From Promethearchaeota archaeon (GTDB lineage Archaea > Asgardarchaeota > Lokiarchaeia > Sigyniarchaeales > SOKP01), in the NCBI GenBank assembly GCA_016930515.1, contig JAFGGO010000104.1, forward strand, positions 1-33,334: a DNA stretch of 33,334 bases, given 5' to 3'. This document shows, piece by piece, positions 1 through 7,858 of the stretch (position 1 is its first letter; each line of letters opens with the position of its first letter). The position numbers were made by a program, and so were the translations under genes. The notes beneath the pieces are model-generated. The model worked only from the letters and a program-made list of their open reading frames with translations, was not told the DNA's origin and did no database searches.

Positions 1-161
1 CTTTTTTAAAATTATTTAAATTGCGTTTTATTTGAAATTTTCAAAGGCAATTAGGATAATTAAATAATAAATTTAACCTAATACCTTCTTGGGAAAAATC
101 TCATTCTGTCACGCCCTGGATATTTGTCTGAATAAAAGATAAAATTATAACTTTAAAATTA

Positions 162-182
162 TAATGTACATTTTGTACATTA
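162..182. promoter_or_regulatory. Inverted repeat upstream of the RHH-like gene
   Basis: Two 8-bp arms, TAATGTAC and GTACATTA, are perfect inverted repeats around a 5-bp spacer. The element lies immediately before a second palindrome and a TATA-like box, so it looks like an operator. The binding factor is unknown. Confidence 0.55.
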
Positions 183-202
183 ATTGTATAATATTATACA
201 AT
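183..202. promoter_or_regulatory. Perfect 20-bp palindrome abutting a TATA box
   Basis: The sequence is ATTGTATAAT followed by its exact reverse complement. It ends two bases before a TATA-like box at 205-212. A dimeric regulator bound here would sit at the BRE/TATA position. The same 10-bp half is repeated at the start codon of the downstream gene (312-321). Confidence 0.6.
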
Positions 203-203
203 A

Positions 204-213
204 ATATTTAAAG
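204..213 (+). promoter_or_regulatory. TATA-like box of the RHH-like gene
   Basis: ATATTTAAAG fits an archaeal TATA element. It predicts a transcription start near 230-240 and a leader of about 80-90 bases before the ATG at 320. Confidence 0.4.
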
Positions 214-311
214 CTAGTCTCCCTTTTTAAAAGTAGACAATATATGTTAGCCATATAAAAAATTTTTGATATTAATTATTTAATAATCAAATCAAAAAAT
301 TCAATCTAATA

Positions 312-321
312 ATTGTATAAT
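312..321 (+). promoter_or_regulatory. Operator half-site overlapping the start codon
   Basis: ATTGTATAAT here is identical to the left half of the palindrome at 183-202 and includes the first two bases of the ATG at 320. It could be a second contact site for an autoregulator. In AT-rich DNA a 10-base match can also arise by chance. Confidence 0.35.
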
Positions 322-1162
322 GGTAGATAAAAAAGTAAAAGCACTTCGAGTCGATTTAAACAAGGTACTTGCTGCCGATCTGTTAGAGATCAAAAATTAT
401 TATGGAATACAGTCCGATTCTGACATGATCAGGTTCCTCATAAGAGAACACAAAAAAGAACTCCTAACCAAGGAGGATTTCCAACTTTTATCCTCCAATC
501 AAAACAACAACGGAGCTTATCTATTGCAAGAAAATGGATCGTACGAAAAAATTCCCATTGAAGAGTTGAATTTCGCAGCGAATAACTTTGATCCCGAGTT
601 AGTTCGATTTAATTTAACGCCCCAACTGCTCTCAAATGTGCTTCGTGCAATTATGTCTAAAAAACCGGTCTTATTAATCATTGAGCAGGAGTTTATTTAC
701 AAGCATGTGATAAATTTCTTTTCGTTTATACTTGAAGACACATTTGATATTGACATTGCCTGCGATACCTTTAAGAATTATAAAAAAAACGAGTCAAACT
801 ACTTGAATCACGTGGTTCTAAAAGGTGACGAAGTCTTAAAGGATTTGACCAAAACGCTTTCTAAAAAGAAATTAAAAGTCGAAAAGGAAATAGTACAAAA
901 GTTTTATTCTGAAACGGATCCAAGATTTAGCTTAGTCATACTTAAAAACGAGATCACGAAAGCTTTTATTATGGCAAAAAAAATGATGCTTATTCTTGAA
1001 AAAGGAGAAAAGATAAGCTCCAAGGAAATTGCTAACTTCCTCAAACTTAACTTTCCTTTTGAAGTCAACCTTGCTTATATTGAATTTTTAAACTTCATCA
1101 TTCAAGAATACCACGAAGTAAAAGTTCCCGAGATCTATAACACCCTTTCTGATTTTTTATGA
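320..1162 (+). CDS. Ribbon-helix-helix-like DNA-binding protein, function unknown
   Basis: This 280-residue protein starts at ATG. Residues about 5-45 (KALRVDLNKVLAAD, then a helix containing DSDMIRFLIREHKKE) have the strand-helix-helix pattern of CopG/MetJ-type ribbon-helix-helix domains, which bind palindromic DNA as dimers. The remaining 230 residues are mixed helix and strand with no motif I recognise and no membrane segment. They could be a ligand or partner domain. The gene stands alone, and its upstream region carries two palindromes plus a half-site over its own start codon, which suggests autoregulation. The RHH assignment is from pattern only. An RHH domain at the N-terminus of a protein this long is uncommon. 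Confidence 0.6.
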   Translation: MVDKKVKALRVDLNKVLAADLLEIKNYYGIQSDSDMIRFLIREHKKELLTKEDFQLLSSNQNNNGAYLLQENGSYEKIPIEELNFAANNFDPELVRFNLTPQLLSNVLRAIMSKKPVLLIIEQEFIYKHVINFFSFILEDTFDIDIACDTFKNYKKNESNYLNHVVLKGDEVLKDLTKTLSKKKLKVEKEIVQKFYSETDPRFSLVILKNEITKAFIMAKKMMLILEKGEKISSKEIANFLKLNFPFEVNLAYIEFLNFIIQEYHEVKVPEIYNTLSDFL

Positions 1163-1346
1163 CTACTCACGAGTTATTTGATTTCCTCACAATCTCGCAA
1201 CACAATTTATTTAAGTAAATACATGTTTAAAAAAACTGTAAATTTATATTTCTGAAGATACCACTCAATATTAGTTCACTCATAAGAATAGTTGGATTGC
1301 GTTTGATTTTCATCACGGTTGACCGGTTTGTCACAATATATATATA

Positions 1347-2030
1347 TTGCAGAGCTTAATTGGAATTTTTTACGCCGTAATCATATATAGCTTGCTTCGC
1401 AAAAGGGAGAAAATCACTCGAAAGCGCGTTTTATTCAGCTTTTATTACCTGCTATCCTGTTTTGGTCTCGTCATGAATTATATTTACGGGTTATGGCACG
1501 AATATCCACTTACAAATTTTCTTTATCTCCTCACGATCTACTTCTTATATATGGCACTTGGCATCATCGCTGTTTTTGTTGCAGAACTATATTTTGAACG
1601 TGTAAAAAAGAAAAAAGTATTATTATTTCAAACTATTTGTCTTGTAACCTATGCCTTCTTTTTATTGGGTATCTTTTTTTTCCAAGGTGGCGTGGAAATC
1701 AACGCTAGTACTTCTTGGAAACCGGTTGTGAGCATTACTTTATTCGTCTATTCGAGTGCTTTCATGGTTATCAGTTCCCTGGTTTTTATATTTTATGCTT
1801 ATAGCCTTTATCGTTATTTTATCGAAACAAACCAAGAAACGATTATTGTAAGGCGTTGGTTTTTGTTTGTCTTGGGTATCGTCTCAACCTTCATATTTTT
1901 AGGAATCACGATGTTAAATCATGTGCTCAATGTAGAAGCTTTCCGACAACTTTGGAGCTTGATAGGAGGTATTCTTTTAGTCAGTGCTACCGTTCTGATC
2001 TGGATCGGAATCGGAAAGAAATTTTTGTGA
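1347..2030 (+). CDS. Seven-helix membrane protein, family member 1
   Basis: This 227-residue, very hydrophobic protein has about seven membrane segments (residues near 4-20, 29-49, 57-83, 92-113, 129-158, 169-190, 199-224) and short charged loops. The start is TTG; the frame is closed upstream by a TGA at 1320 and has no ATG before residue 43. Its layout and final helix (ILLVSATVLIWIGIGKKF) closely match the protein at 17739-18449 (ILVLSGSILMYFGVGRQL), and more distantly the one at 32070-32888, so these are paralogues. It has no catalytic motif and its function is unknown; a membrane sensor is possible. It ends three bases before the end of the convergent pyrG gene. Confidence 0.65.
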   Translation: MQSLIGIFYAVIIYSLLRKREKITRKRVLFSFYYLLSCFGLVMNYIYGLWHEYPLTNFLYLLTIYFLYMALGIIAVFVAELYFERVKKKKVLLFQTICLVTYAFFLLGIFFFQGGVEINASTSWKPVVSITLFVYSSAFMVISSLVFIFYAYSLYRYFIETNQETIIVRRWFLFVLGIVSTFIFLGITMLNHVLNVEAFRQLWSLIGGILLVSATVLIWIGIGKKFL

Positions 2031-2033
2031 CCT

Positions 2034-3728
2034 TTACGCATTTTTACGATCTGCACACGCCTTTATAAACGCCAGGTAGCACTTACTCGGCTTATAAGGT
2101 CGACTTTTAAATTCAGGATGAAATTGTGTGCCTACCATCCAATGATCCACTCTATCGAGTTCGATGCTATTGATAATTTTAGCAGTCTCGTCAGTGCTGG
2201 ATACAATAAGACCAAATTTTTCCGCATCCTCCGCATATTTCGGGTTGATATGAAATCGGTGTCGGAATCTTTCAACAATAGTAGGTTCTCCATAGGCCTC
2301 ATATAATTTCGTGCCTTCCTTGATCTTGATCGTGTGACCTCCAAGTCTCATCGTTCCTCCTTTGTCAGTGATTTGTTTTTGTTCTTCTAATATGTCGACG
2401 ACGGGATGTGGCGTTTTTGGATCAATTTCAGTGGAGTTTGCTCCTTCAAGTCCTAAATATTTCCTGCAAAACGCCACGAAAAAAAGCTGAGCACCGAAAC
2501 AAATTCCTAAGAAGGGTACTTTCTTATCCATCGCATATTCTGCACTTTTTATCATGCCCTGAACTGCTCGCTCTCCAAAACCTGGAGTTAACAAGATTCC
2601 ATCGCATTCATTTAATTCCTGTTCTATGATTGTGTTTTCCGTTACATTTATCATTACTAATTCGGATTTAAATCCTAAATGCGCTGCGGCGTGCTCTAAA
2701 GCGTCGTTAATCGAAATGTAGGAGTCCGAAATGTTAAAATACTTTCCAGGCATGCCAATCTTCAGGATTGGCTTCTCTTTTTTAAATAAGGAAATCATTT
2801 TTACCCATTCCGAATAATTATTAACTTCGCTATACGAAACGAGCTTGGCTTTAAGATCTAACAATTCACACATGAGATCTCCCAAGTTCTGTTTTTCAAA
2901 CAACACGGGCAACTCATACACAAAATCTAAATCAGGATTAGATATGACGGCTTCTTTAGAAATGTTCGAAAATAACGATAGCTTATCCTTGATGTCGGGA
3001 TCCAAGTCCTTTTTGCTCCTACAGATCAAAACATCTGGTTGTAGACCAACGCTTTGAAGCATTTTAACCGAATGTTGGGTTGGTTTAGATTTTTGTTGGC
3101 CCACTGCTTCAGAGTAGGGCACTAAGGTGACGTGAACGAACGCCACGTGCTTTTTGGGTAATTCAAGCTTTAATTGTCGGAATGCTTCTAAAAATATGCT
3201 TGATTCCAAGTCCCCTACCGTTCCACCACATTCAATTAGCAAGACATCCAATTCCTCGTCCTTGGCGATGTCAAACAGCCTGTCCTTTATCATATTGGTG
3301 CAATGAGGTATAATTTGAACGGTTCTTCCCAAAAATTTGCCTTTCCTTTCGCGCAAGATCGTTGAGAGGTAAATCTGACCCGAAGTGATGTTGTGGGAAG
3401 GATGCATTTCGATTCCTAAAAAACGACTATAAGTTCCAAAATCTTGATCGATTTCCGAGATTCGATAACTCTTTTCGTCCGATTCAAAGGTCCTGTCAAT
3501 ATCTGGAACGGGTTGAAAGTCCCATACTTCTTCTGTGATAAAACATTCGCCATGTTCTATGGGATTAAGCGTTCCTGGATCGACATTTAAATACGGGTCG
3601 ATCTTGACCACGGAGATGTTAAAACCCCGAAATTGAAAGAGCTTGCCCAAGCTCGCCGTTACAACCCCTTTTCCAATGCCCGACATGACTCCGCCGGTAA
3701 CAAACACGAATTTACAATCAGGAGGCAT
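2034..3728 (-). CDS. pyrG: CTP synthase (glutamine-hydrolysing)
   Basis: It makes CTP from UTP, ATP and glutamine in the cytosol. The N-terminal synthetase domain has VTGGVMSGIGKGVV, KIDPYLNVDPGT, IEHGE and ECGGTVGDLES (Mg-binding Glu166). The C-terminal class I amidotransferase has the nucleophile Cys410 in FLGICFGAQ and the His537/Glu539 pair in QFHPEF. At 564 residues it is slightly long because about 25 residues (roughly 67-91) are inserted between the HGE motif and the conserved DFGTYSRF segment. SGIGKG instead of SSLGKG, and the C-terminal SRPYKPSKCYLAF, resemble eukaryotic CTP synthases. The start chosen is the ATG at 3728; a TTG at 3740 would add four residues. A TATA box lies at 3790-3798. 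It is convergent with the membrane gene at 1347-2030. Confidence 0.95.
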   Translation of the reverse strand: MPPDCKFVFVTGGVMSGIGKGVVTASLGKLFQFRGFNISVVKIDPYLNVDPGTLNPIEHGECFITEEVWDFQPVPDIDRTFESDEKSYRISEIDQDFGTYSRFLGIEMHPSHNITSGQIYLSTILRERKGKFLGRTVQIIPHCTNMIKDRLFDIAKDEELDVLLIECGGTVGDLESSIFLEAFRQLKLELPKKHVAFVHVTLVPYSEAVGQQKSKPTQHSVKMLQSVGLQPDVLICRSKKDLDPDIKDKLSLFSNISKEAVISNPDLDFVYELPVLFEKQNLGDLMCELLDLKAKLVSYSEVNNYSEWVKMISLFKKEKPILKIGMPGKYFNISDSYISINDALEHAAAHLGFKSELVMINVTENTIIEQELNECDGILLTPGFGERAVQGMIKSAEYAMDKKVPFLGICFGAQLFFVAFCRKYLGLEGANSTEIDPKTPHPVVDILEEQKQITDKGGTMRLGGHTIKIKEGTKLYEAYGEPTIVERFRHRFHINPKYAEDAEKFGLIVSSTDETAKIINSIELDRVDHWMVGTQFHPEFKSRPYKPSKCYLAFIKACADRKNA

Positions 3729-3789
3729 TTTTAAAACCAATCTTATTCGTTTTAATGAATTTTATAAAAAATAATAATATCACGCGCGG

Positions 3790-3798
3790 TTTATATAG
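3790..3798 (-). promoter_or_regulatory. TATA box of pyrG
   Basis: On the minus strand this reads CTATATAAA, about 65 bases upstream of the pyrG ATG. It predicts a short leader of about 35-40 bases. Confidence 0.5.
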
Positions 3799-3957
3799 TT
3801 AATGAAGGATGGCTTTAAGTTCTTACGAGCATAAAAGATTCCAATTAATTACAATCCATTCTCCAATCCAATGCACAAATCACAACCTTTAAATACTTAC
3901 TTTAATATATGTTAATTAGAGATATGTAAACCCGTGGTTGACAGTTAAACCTTGCAA

Positions 3958-3967
3958 GTATATAAAA
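3958..3967 (+). promoter_or_regulatory. TATA box of the HSP20 gene
   Basis: GTATATAAAA lies about 37 bases before the GTG start and would place initiation only about 10 bases upstream of it. A second TATA-like site, CCTTTAAATACTT near 3886-3898, could serve an alternative start with a leader of about 80 bases that would include the ribosome-binding site. Confidence 0.5.
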
Positions 3968-3983
3968 ATTAAAAAAACAAATT

Positions 3984-3989
3984 GGAGGT
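3984..3989 (+). promoter_or_regulatory. Shine-Dalgarno site fixing the HSP20 GTG start
   Basis: GGAGGT lies nine bases before the GTG at 3999. An ATG at 3991 is closer but opens only a three-codon frame (ATG GTA TCG TGA) whose stop overlaps the GTG. Confidence 0.6.
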
Positions 3990-3998
3990 AATGGTATC

Positions 3999-4589
3999 GT
4001 GACTGAATCAGCTGAAAAGAAGGTAGAAATTAAACAGGAACGCTCGGAAGATACGAAAGTAAAAAAAACTGAAGATTCAAAAGAAACCAAAGAAAAAACT
4101 GATTTAGCGACATTAAGAAACGATTCTTTCCCAATGTTAAATTCCATTGAAAAAATGTTTAGCGAAATGAATCGATGGTTCGATGACATGTTCTGGAGAC
4201 CAAGCCGAATCTGGAATATGAGACCGTTCGCATTAGATATGTTCGACAAAGAACCATTGTTTAGAACCCCATTGGCTAACATTACCGACGAAGGAGACCA
4301 TTTTAATCTAACGGCTGAATTACCTGGCTTGGAAAAAGGAGACCTTGAAATCACCATCCACGACGGAATGCTTGAGATCAAGGGCGAGAAGAAGACCGAA
4401 ACCGAGGAAAAAGACAAGGGATACATCCGAAAGGAATACAGTAGCTCGAGCTATTATCGATCCTTTGCCGTACCGGAAAACGTGGAAGAGGAAAAGATCA
4501 ACGCTACTCTAGAAAAAGGCGTTCTTAAGTTAATACTACCCAAAAAAGAGGAAGAAAAATCCGAAAAGAAAAAAATAAAAGTACAATAA
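3999..4589 (+). CDS. HSP20-family small heat shock protein
   Basis: This is an ATP-independent chaperone that holds unfolding proteins in the cytosol. It has 196 residues. A Lys/Glu-rich tail (about 1-40) is followed by an N-terminal segment rich in Phe, Met and Trp (FPMLNSIEKMFSEMNRWFDD). The alpha-crystallin domain spans about 87-180 (FNLTAELPGLEKGDLEITI, then GVLKLILPK in the conserved A-x-x-x-n-G-V-L position). The C-terminus is Lys/Glu-rich without an obvious I-x-I tail. The start is GTG with a good GGAGGT site. The gene has its own strong TATA box, as expected for a stress-inducible gene. The charged N-terminal tail is longer than in most archaeal family members. Confidence 0.93.
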   Translation: MTESAEKKVEIKQERSEDTKVKKTEDSKETKEKTDLATLRNDSFPMLNSIEKMFSEMNRWFDDMFWRPSRIWNMRPFALDMFDKEPLFRTPLANITDEGDHFNLTAELPGLEKGDLEITIHDGMLEIKGEKKTETEEKDKGYIRKEYSSSSYYRSFAVPENVEEEKINATLEKGVLKLILPKKEEEKSEKKKIKVQ

Positions 4590-4594
4590 TCAAC

Positions 4595-4662
4595 TTTTTC
4601 CATTTTTGGTTTCCATTGTATTTTTTTAAAATTAAATTTTATTTTTTTTAAAAATCTTTTTT
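4595..4662 (+). terminator. T-rich terminator region after the HSP20 gene
   Basis: Several runs of 5-9 T lie just after the stop codon, as in archaeal intrinsic termination. No stable hairpin is evident. Confidence 0.4.
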
Positions 4663-4722
4663 GCTCCTCACTATTTTTTTGACTTGTTTATAGTTATGCT
4701 CTAATTCTATATAGATAAAGCT

Positions 4723-4731
4723 CTTAAATAG
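4723..4731 (+). promoter_or_regulatory. TATA box of the small Cys-rich gene
   Basis: CTTAAATAG is centred about 29 bases before the ATG at 4756. Transcription would start at or just before the start codon, which implies a leaderless mRNA. Confidence 0.55.
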
Positions 4732-4755
4732 AAAGAAAAATTATTATTACTTGAA

Positions 4756-5013
4756 ATGAGCGAAAAATCGGTCAAATGTCTTACATGCAAGCATTACGCT
4801 AAAAATTCTTCTTGTAGTCCATGCATGGACCAAGGAACGAGAATAATACATGCCATAGATCTTTCAATAAGTGCTGAAATTGTTCGCCCCGACGAGGAAC
4901 AAAACACTTATAAGTATTCGTGTAAAATAATCATGCGTTATCCCGAAGATTTTAACAATGTGGATCCTTATGATTGCAAGTATTACCTTCCCTCCTGTTT
5001 GGGATTCCGTTAA
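4756..5013 (+). CDS. Small Cys-rich, probably zinc-binding protein
   Basis: This 85-residue protein has seven cysteines. C8-x2-C11 and C20-x2-C23 form a zinc-knuckle-like pair near the N-terminus (CLTCKHY, CSPC), followed by C56, C74 and C81. It has no membrane segment or signal peptide. The TATA box 29 bases upstream supports the ATG start and a leaderless transcript. The gene is monocistronic between HSP20 and the duplicated small genes. I recognise no family; metal binding is inferred from the cysteine spacing only. Confidence 0.6.
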   Translation: MSEKSVKCLTCKHYAKNSSCSPCMDQGTRIIHAIDLSISAEIVRPDEEQNTYKYSCKIIMRYPEDFNNVDPYDCKYYLPSCLGFR

Positions 5014-5240
5014 AATGATTTTTTTAATATTTTTTTTTCACTTTTCGAATAAAATTCGGTACAAATCATATTATCTTTATTATTTTAAGAAAAGATCAAT
5101 ACTATTTTGTAGAAAATCCAGAAAAACATCAAAAGGCTTAAATATCATTCGGGATATAATATTAATAGCAAAATGATCTTCGGGATCAAGAACAGTTCGT
5201 AGAACGAAATATAAATATAATAACAAAAAAGGAAATAATC

Positions 5241-5483
5241 GTGTCAGAACAAGAGGAAGAAAACCTTCTTTACGAAGGTATTTTTATAAGGTTTGATGGC
5301 GAATTAGAACCTATAGTGGATGATCTCTTCGTTATTTGTAGTAAAGATATTGAAAAAGTGATTAATACAATCTGTAAAAACATCAAAACAGACGGAATAA
5401 TTGAGATTTACCGAAAACGCCCTTCTTCTGAAGCACTATTTTACAAGGAAATAAGTTTTTATAACGAACTTGAAATTGCTTGA
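5241..5483 (+). CDS. Small acidic protein of unknown function, tandem copy A
   Basis: The product has 80 residues and starts at GTG (MSEQEEENLLYEGIFIRFDGE). It is about three quarters identical by eye to copy B at 5804-6052. The N-terminal 27 residues and the C-terminal block around SSEALFYKEISFYN are nearly invariant, while the middle (about 28-50) diverges. It has no cysteine cluster, membrane segment or enzyme motif; the pattern suggests a compact alpha/beta fold. A TATA-like GAAATATAAATAT lies about 30 bases upstream. The function is unknown. Confidence 0.7.
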   Translation: MSEQEEENLLYEGIFIRFDGELEPIVDDLFVICSKDIEKVINTICKNIKTDGIIEIYRKRPSSEALFYKEISFYNELEIA

Positions 5484-5803
5484 AATATAAATCACATTTT
5501 ATATTATCTTTTTTTTTCAAATAAACATAAAATTTGCCTTATTTTGTCATCATGTATGGTTTTTATAGATATCTATGAAATATTTTCAGTATTAAATGGT
5601 AAGTTTATATGTTGAGATTGACAAAAAAAACAAACTCACAATAAATAATTAAGATATTGTAGCCTTGTTTATATAAGCACAACCTTTTTATACCTTTTTT
5701 TATTAAAACGCAATGAAGAATGAATTATGTTCAATCGCCTGATTGAAAGAACTAACGAAGGTAATATTTAAAAATCTTTACAAAAAAAAATAAGATAATT
5801 ATC
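5484..5803 (+). promoter_or_regulatory. Intergenic region between the duplicated genes
   Basis: It holds a T-run (5509-5517) after copy A and a TATA-like AATATTTAAAAATC near 5764-5777 that probably drives copy B. The segment resembles 6053-6380. I see no gene in it. Confidence 0.45.
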
Positions 5804-6052
5804 GTGTCGGAACAAGAAGAAAAAAACCTTCTTTATGAAGGTATTTTTATGAGATTTGATGGCGAATTAGAACCTATAGTTGATAATCTTTTCATTATCT
5901 CTAGCGAAAACATTGATAACTTAATTAAGACTATAAGCAACAATGTAACTTGTGATGGAATAATTGAAATCTATCGGAAACATCCTTCTTCTGAAGCACT
6001 ATTTTATAAGGAAATTAGCTTTTATAACGACCTCGAATTAGTGCTAACTTGA
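5804..6052 (+). CDS. Small acidic protein of unknown function, tandem copy B
   Basis: The product has 82 residues with a GTG start. It is the paralogue of the preceding gene and carries the same MSEQEE start, YEGIF-x-RFDGELEPIVD block and SSEALFYKEISFYN block. Substitutions cluster in the central helix-like segment, which suggests either divergence in partner binding or relaxed constraint there. Its own promoter lies in the duplicated spacer. The function is unknown. Confidence 0.7.
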   Translation: MSEQEEKNLLYEGIFMRFDGELEPIVDNLFIISSENIDNLIKTISNNVTCDGIIEIYRKHPSSEALFYKEISFYNDLELVLT

Positions 6053-6380
6053 TTGTAAAAATTTTCCTTTTTTTCTTTTTTTAACGAATATATTAGCAGC
6101 ACCTTAATACTATTGTTTTATTGTGTAAATTACTTCGAAAACGATGAAATGTTTTCAACACTTTATAGATAATTTATATGCTATCGATAGGAAATTGAAC
6201 GAAATAGCAATTTTTTATTAGAATTAATGTAAGTATGTTTACATAATGATAATATTTTTATTCCATCATTTACTAAAATTATATAAAAAATGAACTAAGT
6301 TCAATCATTCTAAATAACGAAAGATATAGACGATTATACATTAGTAACAATATTTAACGAGAAGAGGATCTTAAATAATT
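6053..6380 (+). promoter_or_regulatory. Intergenic region before the synthase gene
   Basis: This is the second copy of the duplicated spacer. It has T-runs at about 6068-6082, the GTTCAATC block near 6299, and an AATATTTAA TATA-like box near 6349-6357, about 28 bases before the ATG at 6381. I see no gene in it. Confidence 0.45.
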
Positions 6381-7712
6381 ATGGACAAAAAAATAAGAAT
6401 TATTGATGTGACCAATCGCGATGGCGTGCAAACGAGTCGATTAGGCCTGGCAAAATTGGAAAAGACGGTATTAAACATTCTTCTTAATAAACTAGGCGTT
6501 TATCAATGCGAGTTTGGCTTTCCCACAACCCACCACGAAACAAATTACATCAACGCGAATTTAGAACTCGCTCGTATGGGTGTATTAAAGCCCATGATCT
6601 TGGAAGGCTGGATAAGAGCAATTGAAGAAGACGTGGAGAAGGCAGTAGAAATGACGAGAGTTGAGCATCTGAACTTGTCAATTTCAACTTCTAACCAAAT
6701 GATCCAAGGTAAATTCCAAGGAAAAAAAAACAGGGACGATGTTATTAACGACATGGTAAAAGCCGTAAAACATGCTCGAGATCTTGGCATTAAAACCATA
6801 GGAGTCAACGCCGAGGACGCATCTCGAACGGATATGGATTATCTCATTAAATTTAGTTTGGCAGCTAAAAAGGCGGGAGCCGATAGAATCAGGTATTGCG
6901 ACACTTTAGGTTACGAGACACCCTTTCGCATTCATTTTAGGTTAAAAGATTTGACGAAAGCAGTAGATATGCCGATTGAACTACATTGCCATAATGATCT
7001 TGGCATGGCCGTTGCGAATAGCATAATGGGTGCTAAAGGTGTTATCGAGGAAGGACAAGAAGCCTATATTAACACCACAGTAAATAATATGGGCGAACGA
7101 GCAGGGAATTGCGACTTGGTAAGTACGATTTTGGCTTTAAAATACGGCGCAGAAATCGAAGAGTTGGGGATGGGAGATCCAAACATAAAACTTGATAAAG
7201 CTTGGCAAATCGCCATGTATGCTTCTCACGCGTTCGGCGTTCCAATTCCTATAAACCAGCCAGGAGTGGGAGATAACGCTTTTGCTCACGAATCGGGTAT
7301 CCACGCCGATGGGGTCTTAAAAAATAGGGAGAATTACGAGTTATACGATTACAAGGTTTTGGGGCGGGGAGAAAAGATCTTAGTCGAAACTGGCAGGCTA
7401 ATAACGACTGGTGAATATTCTGGAATATCGAGTTTCCAGCATGTATTTAAAAACTTCAATTTGACATTCAAAAACGAAGAAGAAGCTAGGCAAATCCTCG
7501 AACTCATACGCTACGCAAATGTACACAAACAACGACCTCTCGTGAAAGAAGAATTCATTTTCATTGCGAAATATCCAAAGATTGCCGAGTTATTGTTAAC
7601 AATGGTTCCGCCAAAAATCACCATATTCAAACCCTTGATAATGAAGGACGAAAATGGTAATGATCTCAATGAAGAACAAGAACCAGAAAAAGAGAGCCTA
7701 ATAATAAATTAG
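6381..7712 (+). CDS. Homocitrate/Re-citrate/2-isopropylmalate synthase-family enzyme
   Basis: This is a Claisen-condensing acyl-CoA synthase of the HMGL-like TIM-barrel family, joining acetyl-CoA to a 2-oxoacid. It has 443 residues. DVTNRDGVQT (9-18) supplies the catalytic Arg13 and metal ligand Asp14, LHCHND (201-206) the metal ligands His202 and His204, and FAHESGIHADG (301-311) the lid region with the catalytic His. The roughly 120-residue LeuA regulatory domain of full isopropylmalate synthases is missing; only a short C-terminal part and a Glu-rich tail follow. This favours homocitrate synthase or a Re-type citrate synthase over a leucine-regulated LeuA. Substrate cannot be read from sequence alone. 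There are no pathway neighbours, and the gene ends in TAG. Confidence 0.85.
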   Translation: MDKKIRIIDVTNRDGVQTSRLGLAKLEKTVLNILLNKLGVYQCEFGFPTTHHETNYINANLELARMGVLKPMILEGWIRAIEEDVEKAVEMTRVEHLNLSISTSNQMIQGKFQGKKNRDDVINDMVKAVKHARDLGIKTIGVNAEDASRTDMDYLIKFSLAAKKAGADRIRYCDTLGYETPFRIHFRLKDLTKAVDMPIELHCHNDLGMAVANSIMGAKGVIEEGQEAYINTTVNNMGERAGNCDLVSTILALKYGAEIEELGMGDPNIKLDKAWQIAMYASHAFGVPIPINQPGVGDNAFAHESGIHADGVLKNRENYELYDYKVLGRGEKILVETGRLITTGEYSGISSFQHVFKNFNLTFKNEEEARQILELIRYANVHKQRPLVKEEFIFIAKYPKIAELLLTMVPPKITIFKPLIMKDENGNDLNEEQEPEKESLIIN

Positions 7713-7858
7713 TCTTTCGCTCTTTTCATAAATTTTTATATTTTAATATATTCAATTTTACTTTCAAAAATATAGTTAAATTCTTAAAGAGCAAAATGAA
7801 ATTAATGCTTTATAATACAATATGAAAGATTAAAATAAAAAGAAAAAGAATACGAGAA

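Larger units (their letters stand above)
5241..6380 (+). repeat. Tandem segmental duplication, two units of about 0.57 kb
   Basis: Unit A (5241-5803) and unit B (5804-6380) each contain a small gene followed by about 320 bases of related noncoding DNA. The noncoding halves keep recognisable blocks: a T-run after the stop, ATGAAATxTTTTCA (about 5574 and 6143), TTTATATG, GAAxTAxGTTCAATC (about 5721 and 6291), and TAACGAAxG followed by AATATTTAA. The promoter of copy B and the promoter of the synthase gene at 6381 are therefore paralogous. Noncoding identity was judged by eye. Confidence 0.7.

Noticed and set aside
3991..4002. Three-codon upstream frame ATG GTA TCG TGA overlapping the HSP20 start
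   Set aside because: Could be a translational switch, but so short a frame is expected by chance and the GGAGGT site fits the GTG start.
4958..5176. 72-residue frame overlapping the end of the small Cys-rich gene
   Set aside because: Composition is low-complexity Phe/Lys/Ile from AT-rich intergenic DNA, and it overlaps a better gene with its own TATA box.
5241..6380. Tandem repeats as a CRISPR or mobile element
   Set aside because: The units are coding genes with spacers, diverged, without short direct repeats, terminal inverted repeats or a transposase.
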